Shown here: positions 12,278-24,964 of the stretch, one piece after another
How the letters are laid out: every line of letters begins with the position of its first letter
Numbering within the stretch: the stretch's first letter is position 1
Source of the DNA: Oxyruncus cristatus
Lineage: Eukaryota > Chordata > Aves > Passeriformes > Cotingidae
DNA length: 64,000 nt
NCBI GenBank assembly: GCA_013399855.1
Contig: VXAY01002462.1
Location: 1,047,259-1,111,258, forward strand
Reading direction: 5' to 3'
Position numbers and translations under genes: made by a program
The notes under the pieces: generated by a model
Database searches by the model: none
The model's input: the letters and a program-made list of their open reading frames with translations, nothing else
What the model was told of the DNA's origin: nothing

Positions 12278-13583
12278 TGTTATGGTTTAATCCATTCCCC
12301 ATCAGTATTGGGGTACAAGATAGTTAAGTCCAGGAGAAATTCCGGCTAAGTAGCCAATCCAGACTTTGGTGACATCTCTATGAATGACATATTTAACAAA
12401 CTGGAAAAGAAGAGGAGTTGCGCAGAAGAAATTCCAGCCTGGAGAGGAGCAGAGGAAAACAAGAAATAGCAATGTAGCCTCCAAGGTCAGTGTAGCAGGA
12501 GGGGGGGAGGAGAGGCCCAGGGGGGCTCCCTCTCCCCCTCCAACAGGGGAAAGGACTTAAAAACTAAAACCCCTGCCACCCATGGAAGATTATTTAGAGT
12601 GAAGAAACCTTCATGTGGGTCCCTCCTGGAGGCCTGGCTGGCCCGGGGAGAGCAAAGATGGTTTGAGGCCAAAACTAGATCACCTGGAAGCTGTATGCAA
12701 CAAGCTGCAGAAGAATTGTAGCCACGGAATGGTGGAAAAGCCGGTGAACTCTCCATTGAGGGGCCGAGCCCCCTCACAACCTTGGGACTTTGTCCAAAAC
12801 CTGAGCCTTACACTAAGCCCCCTATACCGGGGGCCCGGTGCAATTTTGGACCAGGTGTGATGGCAGGATGACCCCTTTCATTGCAAATGGGGGAGCGGTG
12901 GTGAAATTGGAGTGGCTGACGGCGGCTGAGAGCCAAGATTGGGCACCTGGCCAAAAGCAGAGTCAGAAGAATTCCAGAGGATGAGAGAAGAAACTACTTG
13001 AAGCAGCAGAACATAGCACCGGAGAGTATCCTTGGGTATGGACTGAGCCAAAAGAAACCTAGAACCCCTGTGACCCTGGGAGGGGTGGTGACTCTTAGGA
13101 AACCCCCTGAAACTCCTCGTGTAAGGAACCTCCACGGAGCCCTATACTCCGTGGTGACGACATGGTGATACGAGTGTTCCCTCGAAGCCCATGGTAAACC
13201 CTTAGCAGCCATAGACAAGAGGCTAGAGGTGGGAGGCAAACTCCCTTGCATTCCAATGGAGAGAGAGAGACAGATTTTTCGAGCTGTGGTGATTTGGAAC
13301 TGTTACCTTAAAGACCTTTTCTTCTCCTTCTTCCTGGACTGCTTTTGAGGAAAAGAAGGAGGGGTGGTATTTGTAAATATATAAGTTTATTATTATAAAG
13401 AAAACTAATTAGAGTTGTTGTGTGTATAAGTATTCCCTTAGTTCTTATCGTGTAGCAATAAATTTTAATATTAATTGCCATGTCAAGGAGATCTGTTTTA
13501 TCTATGGAAACTCTTCTTACTTATTAGCAAAATTTATGGGTTGATAAAAACCGTGCAGAAAGCAAAGGGCTAAACCTTTGGCA
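12278..13583 (+). mobile_element. GC-rich LTR-like element, probable endogenous retrovirus LTR or LTR-derived unit
   Basis: A block of about 1.3 kb stands out by its high GC, CpG sites and C/G runs (12.5-13.3 kb) inside AT-rich intron. It begins TGTTATGGTTTAATCC, resembling avian LTR termini, and a matching end GGGCTAAACCTTTGGCA finishes at 13583, so the two ends show imperfect inverted similarity and TG...CA boundaries. The pentamer CTACA sits directly outside both ends (12273-12277 and 13584-13588), consistent with a target-site duplication. In the plus direction a TATA-like atatataag at about 13377-13385 is followed by AATAAA at about 13457, as expected for the U3-R part of an LTR. No gag, pol or env coding was seen; open frames of 60-96 codons inside it have no recognisable domain. 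Family and orientation are uncertain, and the 3' boundary could lie earlier, near 13480. Confidence 0.5.
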
Positions 13584-16224
13584 CTACAGCAGTGCTTCAG
13601 GATGGCATGCAGAAGGAGCTTTTCTTCATGAGCTTTCCCTTTCTTCAGGCTGGAAGTAACAGCTTCTTTTTAACAAACTCTCAATCCAATTAGCTACCTA
13701 AACCCTGCATACTCACTAAAGCCAGGAAACTGCAGTATATAGTGGCCTTCCCCTGCCCTTCAGTGGACCTGTGACTACCGTCTCTATTCACAAAACCTTT
13801 AATCACTGTTCATCCTGCTAGCTCAGCACTTTATCCAAGAACTTTTGCATCTGAATACTGGTGAACAGTTATTAGAACCACCCTGAGCAGAAGTATATTG
13901 ATAGTAATCCATATCTGAAAATCCACAATGTGGTAAAATACATGATACCAGTAATTAAGTGGGATTACAAAAAAACCCAGTCTCAGTGGAGTGCACATCT
14001 TGAGCATCTGCTATTACAGGGAATGTCCTTTGTTTTACAGTAAAAATTGTATCCTTCCCAAGGAAAGCCAGAGTTCTTGCTTATTGCACCAAATTTTAAA
14101 AAAGTCAGCTAATTTTCTTAAAGAAATTACACTAACATTTTCTTGTTTCCTTAATTTTTGGTTTCGGCCCCATAATCAAGCTATAATAGATTTATTTTTT
14201 TTTTAATGACAGTAATGATTGTACTTCTTAATCTGAATCTAATTCTGGAAACAGGTCTTGTGGGAAAAGTTCAAATCTGAAACAACTGTTACAGGAAGAG
14301 AGTGATACCAGCCAGACTTCTGTTCTGTGAATAAAAAACACCCACTGGACTTAGTCAAGTAAACTTCAGCTGAATACAACATTTTGTACATCTGCAGTTT
14401 TCAGATATTGCTGAAAGTGTTGCAGACTTGCAGTCTCTGCAACTCATCCATTCCTTGGATCTCTCAATCCCCAGGGGGCTCCAGCTATACAAGATTTAAG
14501 ACACTGATAAAACCAAGGTGCCTTACATCACTATCACCACTCATGTGCTTAGATTTGAAGTAAATTTTGGGGGAAAAAAAGTCTTAAATATTTGATCATC
14601 TTCACCCGTGGAAAAGATGATCAAAGGCTACTCTCTGATGTTTCCTCCTTCTTAAAGGAAAAGAGATCTACAACCAAGGGAAAAAAATAAAACAGATGGA
14701 AGCTCCCAGATGACTACCTAGGATGAAATTATTTTGTAGGGAAAGCAAAAATGATCAGCTTACCACACAAATAGTGTTACCATCACTATATGAGGAAAGA
14801 GAACATACTACATCAGTCTCAGAAAAGAGAACCTGATATTCAGAAAAATTTCAAGACTAGCTAGGAACTGTTGGAATTTTAAGGCACAAGAAATATCAAG
14901 AAGTCAACTGGTGCAATGGTAAAAATACGGTAAAATGCAGAGCAGACAAACATACAGACTTCTGCTGCAAAATTGTGTGGAATTTAGGGTATAGTTTACT
15001 CTGTTCTGCTACAAATATTAATTAAAATAGCCTAGGAAAATTATAAGCTAAACACTTCATCACAATCTGTCCCCATATTATATACCACTACGAAACTCTC
15101 AAATGCTGCATCTTCTCCCATACAGTCCCCCTCCAAGTGAAAGGATCACCCTGTAAAACTTTGGCAATCCTAACTCAATACCTTTCTCAAAATCTTTCTT
15201 CTCTGTGAGTTCTCTCTCAAACCCCTCCAACAAATCAACTCCAACAACTGCTAAGTTTCTACTACATTGTCAGTCTCTGCTTAATTTTCCATCTATTTTC
15301 TCTGTCCTGTCTTGACTTAATTAACAGACCATTTTGGACCTAGCTTGCCTTTTCCCTTTGTGTTTTAAAGCACTGGGCACAAAGAACGAGGCACGATGGA
15401 ACACTACCACAGTTAACAAATTTAAATTTTTTTAGAAAATGGTGACTGGGGCCAATAAGTGGAATCAACTGAGACCTGGGAAAAAAATGTGCCTTCCATT
15501 TTAATTAAGGAACAGTGAGAAAACCATATGATTTTGAATCAAACAAAAGCACTCACTTCCTGCTTCCCCATTCCAAACTGAGTAGTAATTTCCCTTTTGT
15601 ATCAGTATGCCTCCTTTCCTGCGAGGAAGATATTCACTTAAGACAAAATGCAGTGTTGGCAGATAAAAAGTCAAGCAGATGGGAAAAATAATCCTAATTA
15701 TACAGACACAATATTGCATATAACTGAGTTCATAAACTACAGAAGAAAGAAGTCTGGTAGTCATTGATTCTCTGAAGACAAAAGTTCAGTGCTCTCTATA
15801 GCCAAAAAGGCATAAAGTTGTCAGAAATGACTAGGTAAGGAATAGAGAACAAAACTGAAAATGTCATTAAGCAACTGTATCAATCTATGGAGCTTCGATA
15901 TTTTGAACACTGCATGCAGTTCTGCCACATGACTATCCAAAAAAAGACTTTCTCAAACTAGAGAATATATACACAGAAGTGATGGGAAGATTAAATGAGC
16001 GGATCCTACCAGAGGAGCAGAAGTCCTTACATAGACAAGGAGTCCCTAGTTTAAAAAAGTGGCAGTTGAACTGAGAATATGATAAAAGTATATAAAAAAA
16101 GGAGAAAGTGAAGAAGTTAGGAAAGAATTACTGTTTCTCAACAATGTTAGAACCAGAATCAGAGAGTATAAAGAAATTTTTAAATATAAAAGTAAATCAT
16201 TTCACAAAACCCGGAAAATGCTCT
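13584..16224. other. Intronic stretch without recognised gene or repeat
   Basis: AT-rich DNA between the LTR-like block and the first clear CR1 element. It holds the perfect hairpin at 14591-14625, listed separately. No exon-like or repeat signature was recognised otherwise. Confidence 0.65.
14591..14625. repeat. Perfect 12-bp inverted repeat
   Basis: The arms tttgatcatctt (14591-14602) and aagatgatcaaa (14614-14625) are exact reverse complements around an 11-nt spacer, and each contains TGATCA. No poly-T tract or other functional signal adjoins it. No role is known. Confidence 0.8.
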
Positions 16225-16760
16225 ATTCTGCACTGGTGTAGCCTCACCTTGAGTACTGTGTGCAGTTTTAGGCACCACAATATAAAAAAGACATTAAGCT
16301 ACTAGAGAGTGTCCAAAAAAGGGCCATGAGGATGGTGAAGGACCTGGAGGGGAGGCCGTATGAGGAACAGCTGATGTCACTTGGTCTGTTCAGCCTGGAG
16401 AAGAGGACATAGATGGGAGACATCACTGCAGTTACAACTTCCTTGTGAGGGGAAGAGGAGGGGCAGGCATTGATCTCTTCACTCTTGTGACCAGTGACAG
16501 GACCCAAGGGAATGGCCTGAAGCTGTGTCAGGAGAGGTTTAGGTTGATTATCAGGAAAAGGTTTTCCACCCAGAGGATGGCTGGGCATTGGAACAGGTTT
16601 CTCAGGGTAGTGGTCACAGCACCAAGCCTGACAGAGTTCAAAAAATGTTTGGAAAATGCTCCCAGGCACATGGTGTGATTTTTCAGGTGTCCTGTGCAGG
16701 GCCGGGAGTTGGACCCAATGATCCTGATGGGTGCCTTCCAACTCAGCATGTTCTATGATT
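16225..16760 (+). mobile_element. CR1 LINE, 3' end (5'-truncated)
   Basis: The sequence carries the classic CR1 3' landmarks in order: cctcaccttgagtactgtg, a block around gtgtccaaaaaagggccatg, ttcagcctggagaagag, a track of gtgacaggacccaagggaa type, a block around ggcattggaacagg, and a tail of cttccaactcag followed by ttctatgatt. It is the most complete CR1 3' portion here and ends in the usual CR1 tail with no long poly-A. Truncation at the 5' side is normal for CR1. An open frame of 179 codons on the opposite strand (16268-16807) is an antisense by-product of this repeat. The element lies antisense to PTPRM. Confidence 0.93.
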
Positions 16761-19700
16761 ATATGAAAATTATGCAACACATCACCACAGGACTCCAGAG
16801 ATATCAAGAGCTAATACTGGCAAAAGAAGAGTTGATTAAGGGCTGAGCAGAAGACAGTGAATGCATTACCTTATCTTTACTTTGTTTCTGTATTCTTGTA
16901 AAGGTTTGTCACTGGCCACTATCACAGACATGATGTGGACTTTTATTCCAAAATTTGATGCCATTTTTTATTGTATTTACAATCCCTGCACAGATTTTCC
17001 AGGAAACAGGATGTAAGTATATTATTTGCTTTTTAACACTCAGAATTACTCATTTTTTTGCAGTGTTTAGGCTACTTATGACACCAGCAGTATGAACTAA
17101 CTCATAAAATAATTACTTTGCCCATCTACTTTGGCTTTATAGAATATGCTAAAAGAAGACTGATAGCTAATTTTGGGGAAGATGCTTTAACCTGAAACAA
17201 TTTAATGAGCATAGATGATTCAGCGACATTCAGTATGGGGATGTAATTTTATGACAGCTCTCCACAAGAAGCATGTAAGAAAGTCTGCAAATATAATTGA
17301 CATTCCTTGTTTGTGGAGGTTTTATACTTTTTTCCAACTTATGTTGTAAGAATCTTTTCTTTAATAACAAAACAGTCCTTCTCAATAGATGTGTGTGCTT
17401 TCCCTTGTTCAACAATGGGTCCTCTAAGGCAGAGACAAAACCACACATCACATGTCACTGTGAGAATTACATGTGTGTGATAGTTTAGGTTTAGTATATC
17501 CTCTCTGGTTTGCAACAGTACACATTTGGTAACACTAATCTGCATTAGAAAATTCAAAATACTACTTTCCATTTTTTAAATTTTTTTTCTAGGCATACCT
17601 TGAATCTCCAATGCCTCATTTGTATCCTTTATGTTGCTTTTTATTGTTAAAAAGTCCTCACAGAGAACAAGTTTTAGGAAACTGAATATCTAATCCAGTT
17701 CAATCAAAATGGTAAAGTTCTTCTTGTTATTAAATAAATAACATTACAACTAATTAATATTTTATTCTACTTTACATTTCTTATCGAAACAGCACCACTC
17801 TGCACAGAACCCTTTCTATCTCCCACAAATAGACTGAAGCACAAATATGAAGCAAGTGAAATCAAGTAAGGAAGTCAAATATAAGTAGTATGGCATTAGT
17901 GATAGTGAAGTTCTGCTCACCATGAACTTTTGTCATTCAATTTCATATTTATATGCTTCATATTGAAATGCCATATGTTCAAGACTGCAATTTCACAGTG
18001 ACATTGAACTGTGTTCTGTCAATATTCTATCAGACAGGAAATAAAGTTAGGAGAATTATTTTTAAAGGCACTACATTTTGCAGCAAAAACTAGCGAACAC
18101 TTAATAAAATACTTCAAAATGGTGCCCACTTCAGGAAACAGCATTTCTAGAGAACAACCACAGGGAAAGTAGTTCTTAGTCAGGAGAACTAAAAAGAAAA
18201 AAAATTGCTAAAGGTAGGCAGGATATCACTGAATTCTGTTGTTTCTTGCTTATGTTCCCTTAGTATGCAAACCTGTATTAGATTACAAAATTATTCTTTG
18301 TCCTAAGAAGTTCAATATGTATTTTGTATTGACATCAGAACAAAGCAAAGCTACAACAGTATGGAAGACTGATGTAGAGACTATGAATATTTTACTATAG
18401 CCAAGGGTGCATAAGCCTTTTTACTTGACTTACAAAGGGGTGGTTTATTATAATTCCTTTTAGGTGCCTTCTCTTTGTTCTAATTATCAACTTCCCACTT
18501 CAAAGCAAATGTTAACATTATTCATTTTATTTTTACCATGCTCTTGCATTCTCTGATAAAGAAAAAAAGAATTAACTTTTTAAAAAATGCTGTGATGATG
18601 CTTGAACTTTGGGAACAGTGTTCCTGACACCATAGGATTTAATTTTCCCCCCTTTCATCACTGTGACTTTCATTTTTTTTCAGAGACCTTAGATGCACTT
18701 CCAGTGACAACCAAAAGTAGTACTGGGAGACCAACAAGACATCCTAATACTAGCAGGACTGTCTAGAAAGGGAGAAGGAGAAAAGAATACAAGTAAAGGG
18801 GTAGTGGGAAGGATTCCTTTAACTTACAGAGTTACAAGATTTGAGTGTGAAGAGTGCAAACTTTTTACATGAAGGTGAAGGTTAATGAAAATGGTTTTGA
18901 TTTTTACTAGCATAAATGAAACCAGTTTTGATTTCTGTGGTATTTAACCTGCCTTTTTACTCACTGCATATAAGAACTTTAATGGTCTTTTTGCACTTTT
19001 TTGTTACTAGTAGATTGGTTCTCTAGCATCACAACAGATCAAAGCAAAAAGAAAAGTTGTTTGACTACATCCTAATATCAGTGTAAGCTCACAGGTAGAA
19101 GTATGGCATAACTTAAGAAACAGTGGATCAGAAAAGAGAAAGAGGTGAACGGAAAATGAGAAGGAAAAGACGATGGAAAAGTAAGATACAGCTGCAGTCA
19201 CAGACAAGCAGCTCACCTACTTTTGCTGCTAGGTGTTCTTTCCTGCATTCCAGTGTACAGCACCTGCTTTGAGATTTGTTTATAGCGACATCATTAAAAA
19301 GTCTGCTTATTTGTTTTTTAGTTTCTGCTTTGTATGAACTCCTACATCAGGTTATCTGAGTTTCTGCAAGTGAGGGTTATAGCATCAAACTGAAGAACAT
19401 CTCAGGTCAAAGAAGGCATTGCACTGACAGAATTTCTTTGCTGATGTAGTGGCTGATGCAGAGGGGGAACACTTGTGACTGACTGATTGTGAAAAAAATG
19501 GAGCTATGTGGTGCATCAGACTAATGTAACAACATTTATTTGAAATGAGCTGACTCTTGTCTTAGCTCTCAGAGGAAGTTAATTTTGAGGTTACAGTTTA
19601 GTTCTTGTTTGTCCATCTAAGAAGACTTCAATATATTTTAGTATGATTGACAGCTTCTTCAGGGAAGGCTCTAGGCTATGGCAGTAAAAAGGAATTTGAG

Positions 19701-20871
19701 AAGCTTTGGCAGAACTCTGTATCTGCAAAGCTTCTGGCTGCACTATTTTTGGCTCAAGTTAGTCACTGGTCTTAATCTACAGAAAAATGCACTCACACAC
19801 TTAAAAAAAAAAAAAAATTCAGCACCCTTCTGCCTCCCCAATAGGAGAATAAAACAGCAATGAGACATGAGCAGCAATATTTTTTTGTAATTTACCATTA
19901 TCTAATTTTGACCATGACCTTGAATATTGTAAGTAATGAATCAGACACTAAAATGCCCATTCTACTCAGTTGAACTAAGGAAAGAAAAATGAAAAGCACA
20001 AATTTTCTGAATTTGTTTCAAAATTTAACAGTATGAATTTGGATTCGTGTTTTGATTCTCACAGTCCTCAAATTAAGCAAGAAAATAGCGAGTACCTCCT
20101 GAATTGTAAGTGTGTGTAAGAAAAATACACAGAATATTAAAACATTTTTTTCCCCAAGAATTAGTTACAAGGTAAATGATTATGAATACGTTAATTTCAC
20201 TAAAGACTTATTCACTTAAGTGGTTAGAGCAGCCATGTGGAACTCTTTGCAGGACGTGGATCAAGGTGCCACTTAGAATATGGGGTCTGACAAATCCTTT
20301 ATGAGCACAGGGAGGAACCCAGTAGCCCAGCTGGAACACTCGAAGGTCAAAAAATCACAGAGCGACAACAAACTGCTGTATGCTTGTCTTCTCCTCCTAG
20401 TAAGAGAAGGTGACAGCCAGGCATCTGAGAGGGTTGTTATGGTGAGAATTGCAGGGACCTGGCACAGCTGGTAGCAGCTAAATCGGTGTATGGAGATGAG
20501 GGGTGAAACAGCTGCATTTCATCAAAAAATATCACTATAGCCTTTGACACAGGAGTAGATCAGCACTGAGGCCACTCTTATGGCTGATGGCCCTGCTCAT
20601 AAAACCAGGAAGTCACACATTATCATCCAGTCAACCTTGAATTACTATCTTCAAATCAGCATATTTTTAAAGGTTTTGGAGAGTTCTTCCCATTAAAAAC
20701 CATGTATAACCAACCAAGATACCAACCAGCCAACCAACCAACCAATCAAACAATGGATGAGGACCTTCTGATAGAAAAGGAAACGGACTTTCAAGTGTTA
20801 TGTAACTGAACAGGGAATTCAGCCTGGATCTCTCTCAATAGACAAATCCTGGACAGGGAGAGACACAGAGA
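16761..20871. other. Intronic stretch without recognised gene
   Basis: AT-rich intron with homopolymer runs, for example an A run of about 15 at 19803-19817. A CCAA-type simple repeat near its end is listed separately. No exon, RNA gene or known repeat was identified. Confidence 0.65.
20710..20753. repeat. Imperfect (CCAA)n microsatellite
   Basis: The run is a series of ccaa/accaa units with a few substitutions, purest at 20729-20744. It lies about 160 bp before a CR1 fragment. Confidence 0.85.
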
Positions 20872-21238
20872 GCAGTGCTTGTTCAGCCTGGAGAAGAGAA
20901 AGCTCACAGAGGATCTTAGTGCTGTTTTTGACTACCTAATGGGAGAGTATAGAAGAGACAGAGCTAGACTCTATGAACAAGGTGAAAGGACAAGATACAC
21001 TAGACACAAATTGCAATTCAGGAAATTGCTATTAGATCTTAGTATAAGTTTTTGTCACCATTGGGATAGTCAAACAGTGGTGCAGGTGCTCAGAGAGGTG
21101 GGATCTCAACCTCGGGAGATACTCAAAACCCTGCTGGACAATGTCCTGAGCAACTTGATTTACTTTAAGTCTGCTTTGAGCAGCAGGTTAGAAAAGATGA
21201 TCTCTAAAGGTCCCTTTGGATCCAAATTATTCTAGGAT
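20872..21238 (+). mobile_element. CR1 LINE 3' fragment, diverged
   Basis: The sequence starts at the CR1 block cttgttcagcctggagaag and ends with a degenerate tail (aaggtccctttggatccaaa then ttattctagg). The middle is more diverged than in the 16.2-kb copy, and the terminal octamer is decayed, so this looks like an older insertion. A 118-codon frame (20879-21235) runs through it by chance. It is antisense to PTPRM. Confidence 0.85.
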
Positions 21239-21966
21239 ACCCATTAAATGTTCTGGTAATAGGGTTTTCCTTTCATAAAAAGGAAGGCATGGGGATTTAA
21301 AGCATTACAGATTTGAACGCAATCCTGAATTGTGCCTTTTCTTTGAAGAGTCCAACATGTGAGATTCAGTCAGAACCAATACAGGATAATACTAGCAAAA
21401 TTACAGTCAAATAACTGAATATGACGATAGATATAGATTCTTCTTATTTAATTATTTCATTTTCTGCCACATTTACTAAACCACCCTTCTAACTTAAGAA
21501 GCAAAGCTAGCATAAATATTTTTATCAATGAAGCCTTTTCGTTAGCAAGCTAGTTATATTCACATTGAACTGCATAATGTGAATGTAAAAATTTTCAATG
21601 AAAAAAGACAAATTATGTTTTGATTTTCTAAAATGATATTAATAATAACATGTTCTTATTTTAATGAAAATTAAATGTTCTATTTTCCATTATGTTTCAT
21701 TTGTATTAATTTCTGGTACATTAATTGTACATAAATGTAAAATGACATTATACGACTTTACATGCTTTTATTACACTATTTCAATTTTATTGAAATGAAG
21801 TATTTGAAGACTCTGAAGAAATCCTGTTCTGAAATGTATGGTCACAGGAAAATTCCACACCTGACCTTTCCTTTGCCTTTCTCCTCGCTAACTCTGAGGA
21901 ACAGTAAATGAAAATCTACACAGAACCTGCACTTTTTCTTTTGTTAGCATACATGCCATTTTACTT
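21239..21966. other. AT-rich intronic spacer between opposed CR1 fragments
   Basis: Very AT-rich sequence, especially 21540-21800, lies between a plus-strand and a minus-strand CR1 fragment. Nothing else was recognised. Confidence 0.65.
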
Positions 21967-22330
21967 AGAATTACAGAATCACTGAGATTGGAAAAGGCCT
22001 CCAAGATCATCAAGTCCAACCTTTGACTGACCCTGTCAACTAAACCACAGCACTAAGTGCCACATCCAGTAGTTTCTTGAACACTTCCAGGGATCGTAAC
22101 TCCACCACTTTTCTGGGCAGCCTGTTCCAATGCTTAACCACCTTTTCAGTGAAGAAATTCTTTCCCATGTCCAACCTGAACCTCCTCTGGCACAACTTGA
22201 GGCCATTTCATCTTGTCCAATCACCAGTTTCCTGGGAGAAGAGATTTGCTACACCTTGCTACAACCTGCTTTCAGGTAGTTGTAGAGAACAACAACGTCT
22301 CCCCTGAGCCTCCTCTTCTCCAGGGTAAAC
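21967..22330 (-). mobile_element. CR1 LINE 3' end, minus strand
   Basis: Read on the plus strand, it opens with the reverse complement of the CR1 tail (attacagaatcactgagattgg then caagatcatcaagtccaac). It continues through actccaccac, ggcagcctgttccaatgctt and the block around agtgaagaaattctttccc, to cctgagcctcctcttctccag. All are signature antisense CR1 strings in the expected order. The insertion is in the sense orientation relative to PTPRM. Confidence 0.94.
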
Positions 22331-23549
22331 AGGCCCAGATCTATATTTAATAAGAGTACCTAGGTTCTTTTGTATGAAAATGCATATACATACCTCATTT
22401 TGTTTTAAAAGCCAAAACTTTAAAAGCAACCATTTAGATGAATAAAAGACATATATGTCATATCGGGCTCACAGAGAGACATATTTCATCCATAGTACTG
22501 TGTAGATGGGTATTAAAGATCCTGTACATGGTAGAAGAATACCCTACTCAGAATATGTCCTAAAACATATATTTTGCATTTGACATTGCAATCCTTCTCC
22601 TTTGTCTCAACAGCTTTTCTTTTTCCTCCTTCCCCCCATCATATTACCCTATGACCTGAATAAAGAACTAAACAGACAACACTGGGGCCTACTCAGGAGG
22701 AGGTAGTTGGGTGATGTGCAGTGCCAGACAACGGGAACATGAAAGCTTTTCACGGGAATACATCCAGGACAGATTTTGAAATTCTCTTCCAGAAACTAAT
22801 TATCATTTTAGAAAAGGCTGGCTAATGATGAAAGAAAACACCTTCTTATCCCATAGCTGTCAGTTTTAAGTAGAGCCTCAAACTCCTGGGGATGGTGTGC
22901 ACTGTAGGTGCCCAAAATCCCTCTGCTTTCACAAACCAAGACAAGAGGCAGTGTTAAACTAATGCAAATTTGCGCTGGGATGGTTTTGCCCACACCAAAT
23001 TTTCACCATATTTTCAGAGGTGCTCTCACTCAGCACGAGGAATTGCAAGCTCTATGGTAGATGTATCTATTATGTGGTAGTCTCACATCCTCTCTTCCCA
23101 CTAGCTTCTGTCTTTGAGATTTGCTATGATATTATGAGTCCTTAAGCACGGCCAGGCAAATCTTCCACAGAAGCAGTTCCTTCCACAAGGAGAAAATCTC
23201 TAGCCCTGCAGTGCATCACTATCTTAAGTTCACCTGGGTACAGGACAGGTATCTTTTATGTGAAATACCTTGTTACTTTAACTATGCGGTCTTCCAAGTC
23301 CCAGTGGAGAAAACAGATCCCCAGATCTCTACAGCATCTAACAAGTTTGTTCTAGGCTTGCATAGGCTCAAGTTGACAGAAAGCAATAGGAACTGGGACA
23401 GTTTGAAATACAGGAAATAGTTTTCCCTCAAGGTATGCACATCTTTACATAGATCTCTCTCTCACTGGACACAAATCAAGGCATTTGAGGGCCAATGGAT
23501 CTGCTGGGTATACATCAAAAGGAGTAAGCTTGTGACAGGCATGGTCCTG
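22331..23549. other. Intronic stretch without recognised gene
   Basis: No exon or clear repeat was recognised. The stretch from about 23340 may be a badly decayed upstream part of the CR1 fragment that ends at 23652, but similarity is too weak to assign. Confidence 0.55.
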
Positions 23550-23652
23550 TGAGCCCAGGTTGAACAGGGCTTTGAGCAACCTGATCTAGTGGAAGGGGGC
23601 TATGAATTAGAGGTCTTTAAGATCCCTTCCAACTCAAGCCCTTCTATGATTT
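23550..23652 (+). mobile_element. CR1 LINE 3' tail fragment
   Basis: The fragment contains ggctttgagcaacctgatct and gatcccttccaactcaagcc, followed by cttctatgattt. These are the last roughly 100 bp of a CR1 of the subfamily also seen at 35.7 kb. Only the extreme 3' end is recognisable. Confidence 0.88.
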
Positions 23653-23766
23653 AGTTGTATCAGTATAAGGACATAAAGTCCATATAAAGGACATATATTT
23701 GCCAAAATAAATTGTTTGAAGTTTTCTGAAATTTTCTTTAAAGGAGTTATCTTTAGCATATTTTCT

Positions 23767-23851
23767 ATTTAAATATATGTAAATAAATTATATGTATTGT
23801 ATATATTATATAAATGCATGTATATATGTAAACATGTAATTAAATATATAG
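23767..23851. repeat. AT-rich low-complexity run
   Basis: About 85 bp consist almost entirely of A and T, with repeated atatat, tatgta and taaat words. Confidence 0.8.
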
Positions 23852-24946
23852 AGTGGTGTAGTGCAGAACCAAAAGCAAAAGTTTTGACAGGTTTAATCTA
23901 ACACAGCTCGTTCACTGCCTCACTGTTCCACAGCAGTAGAATACAAAAGAGTTAAAGGCTTTTTGCTGAAGAAAAACCCCATTGTGTTAGTACAGAAGTT
24001 CTGGTAAAGAAAAAAGCATCCTGACCTACCTCCTGCAGAAGTCCTGCAGAGGGAGGTACTTTTTCGGTTCCTGGGTATATTGCCTGCTATGAAAGACAGA
24101 GTTCCTTGTTCATGTTGGCTTTTGATCCACAGTCCTCACTTGAATAGACAATTTTTGCCTCTCTGTATCCGAATACAGGCAACAGCCTGTACAACGTATT
24201 TGCTAGTCCTGGTACTGAGCATTCACAAGCTTGCACATGTCTTTTTCTGCACTACATGCACTTCATCATGTGCCTTTCACTTTTTCAAGCAATTCCCTTC
24301 TTCAAGACTTCCATAATATTCAATACACCTCAGCAGTTCAAAATATTCAACTGCATAGAGTTTTAATCAGTCTTTTAGAGGATTCTATCCTCTTTTTCAT
24401 CCACAAGAAGTAATCTGTCTCAACAGAAGTCACTGACCAAAAGCTCAGAATAGGCAATGCTCGGTCATGTAAGAAAGAAAATAATTTTTTTCTAGGGGGC
24501 TGCTGAAATTGGGCCATCCCCTTAGGGCGAGTAGAATAACTAGTGGGATGCATGAAAATCCACCTGGAGCATAGTGCTCTTGTTAGTGCACTAATGTAAT
24601 AGTGCTCTGTGCTCACTGGGGGAAGGAAGGCACTGAACAGTGGTCCTTTAGCAGTATGTAGCTTGTAAACCATTCAAGTGCTCTCCCAAGCCAAGGGTAT
24701 ATCATTAATTGGCAGTGGAAGCACAGTGGCAGATGGACTGCTGGTAATCCAAAGACATGACTAGAGGAGGAAGCAGTCCAGCTGAGGCCTTGTGCGGCTG
24801 ATACTATTTGGTCAGTCTAAGATGCAGCTGCATGCTCAATCCAGTTTAATCCCACACAGCAGAATGCAGCTTCTGGGAGAAGCTGTCATCTGTCCCCTGT
24901 ATAAACTGCTAATGAAGTTTTCCAGTCCCTACCTCTCTCTTAGCAG

Positions 24947-24964
24947 GTGTGTGTGTGTGTGTGT
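24947..24964. repeat. (GT)9 microsatellite
   Basis: Nine uninterrupted GT units are present. Confidence 0.95.

Noticed and set aside
12487..13251. Several overlapping open frames of 80-96 codons in the GC-rich block
   Set aside because: High GC lowers stop frequency; the frames overlap on both strands and none resembles a retroviral or host domain.
13612..13640. Minus-strand LMKK-like codons that could have been the end of the transmembrane exon
   Set aside because: No GT donor follows and the upstream codons are not hydrophobic.
16268..16807. Longest open frame in the window (179 codons, minus strand)
   Set aside because: It lies exactly over a plus-strand CR1 3' end and is its antisense shadow; no domain is visible.
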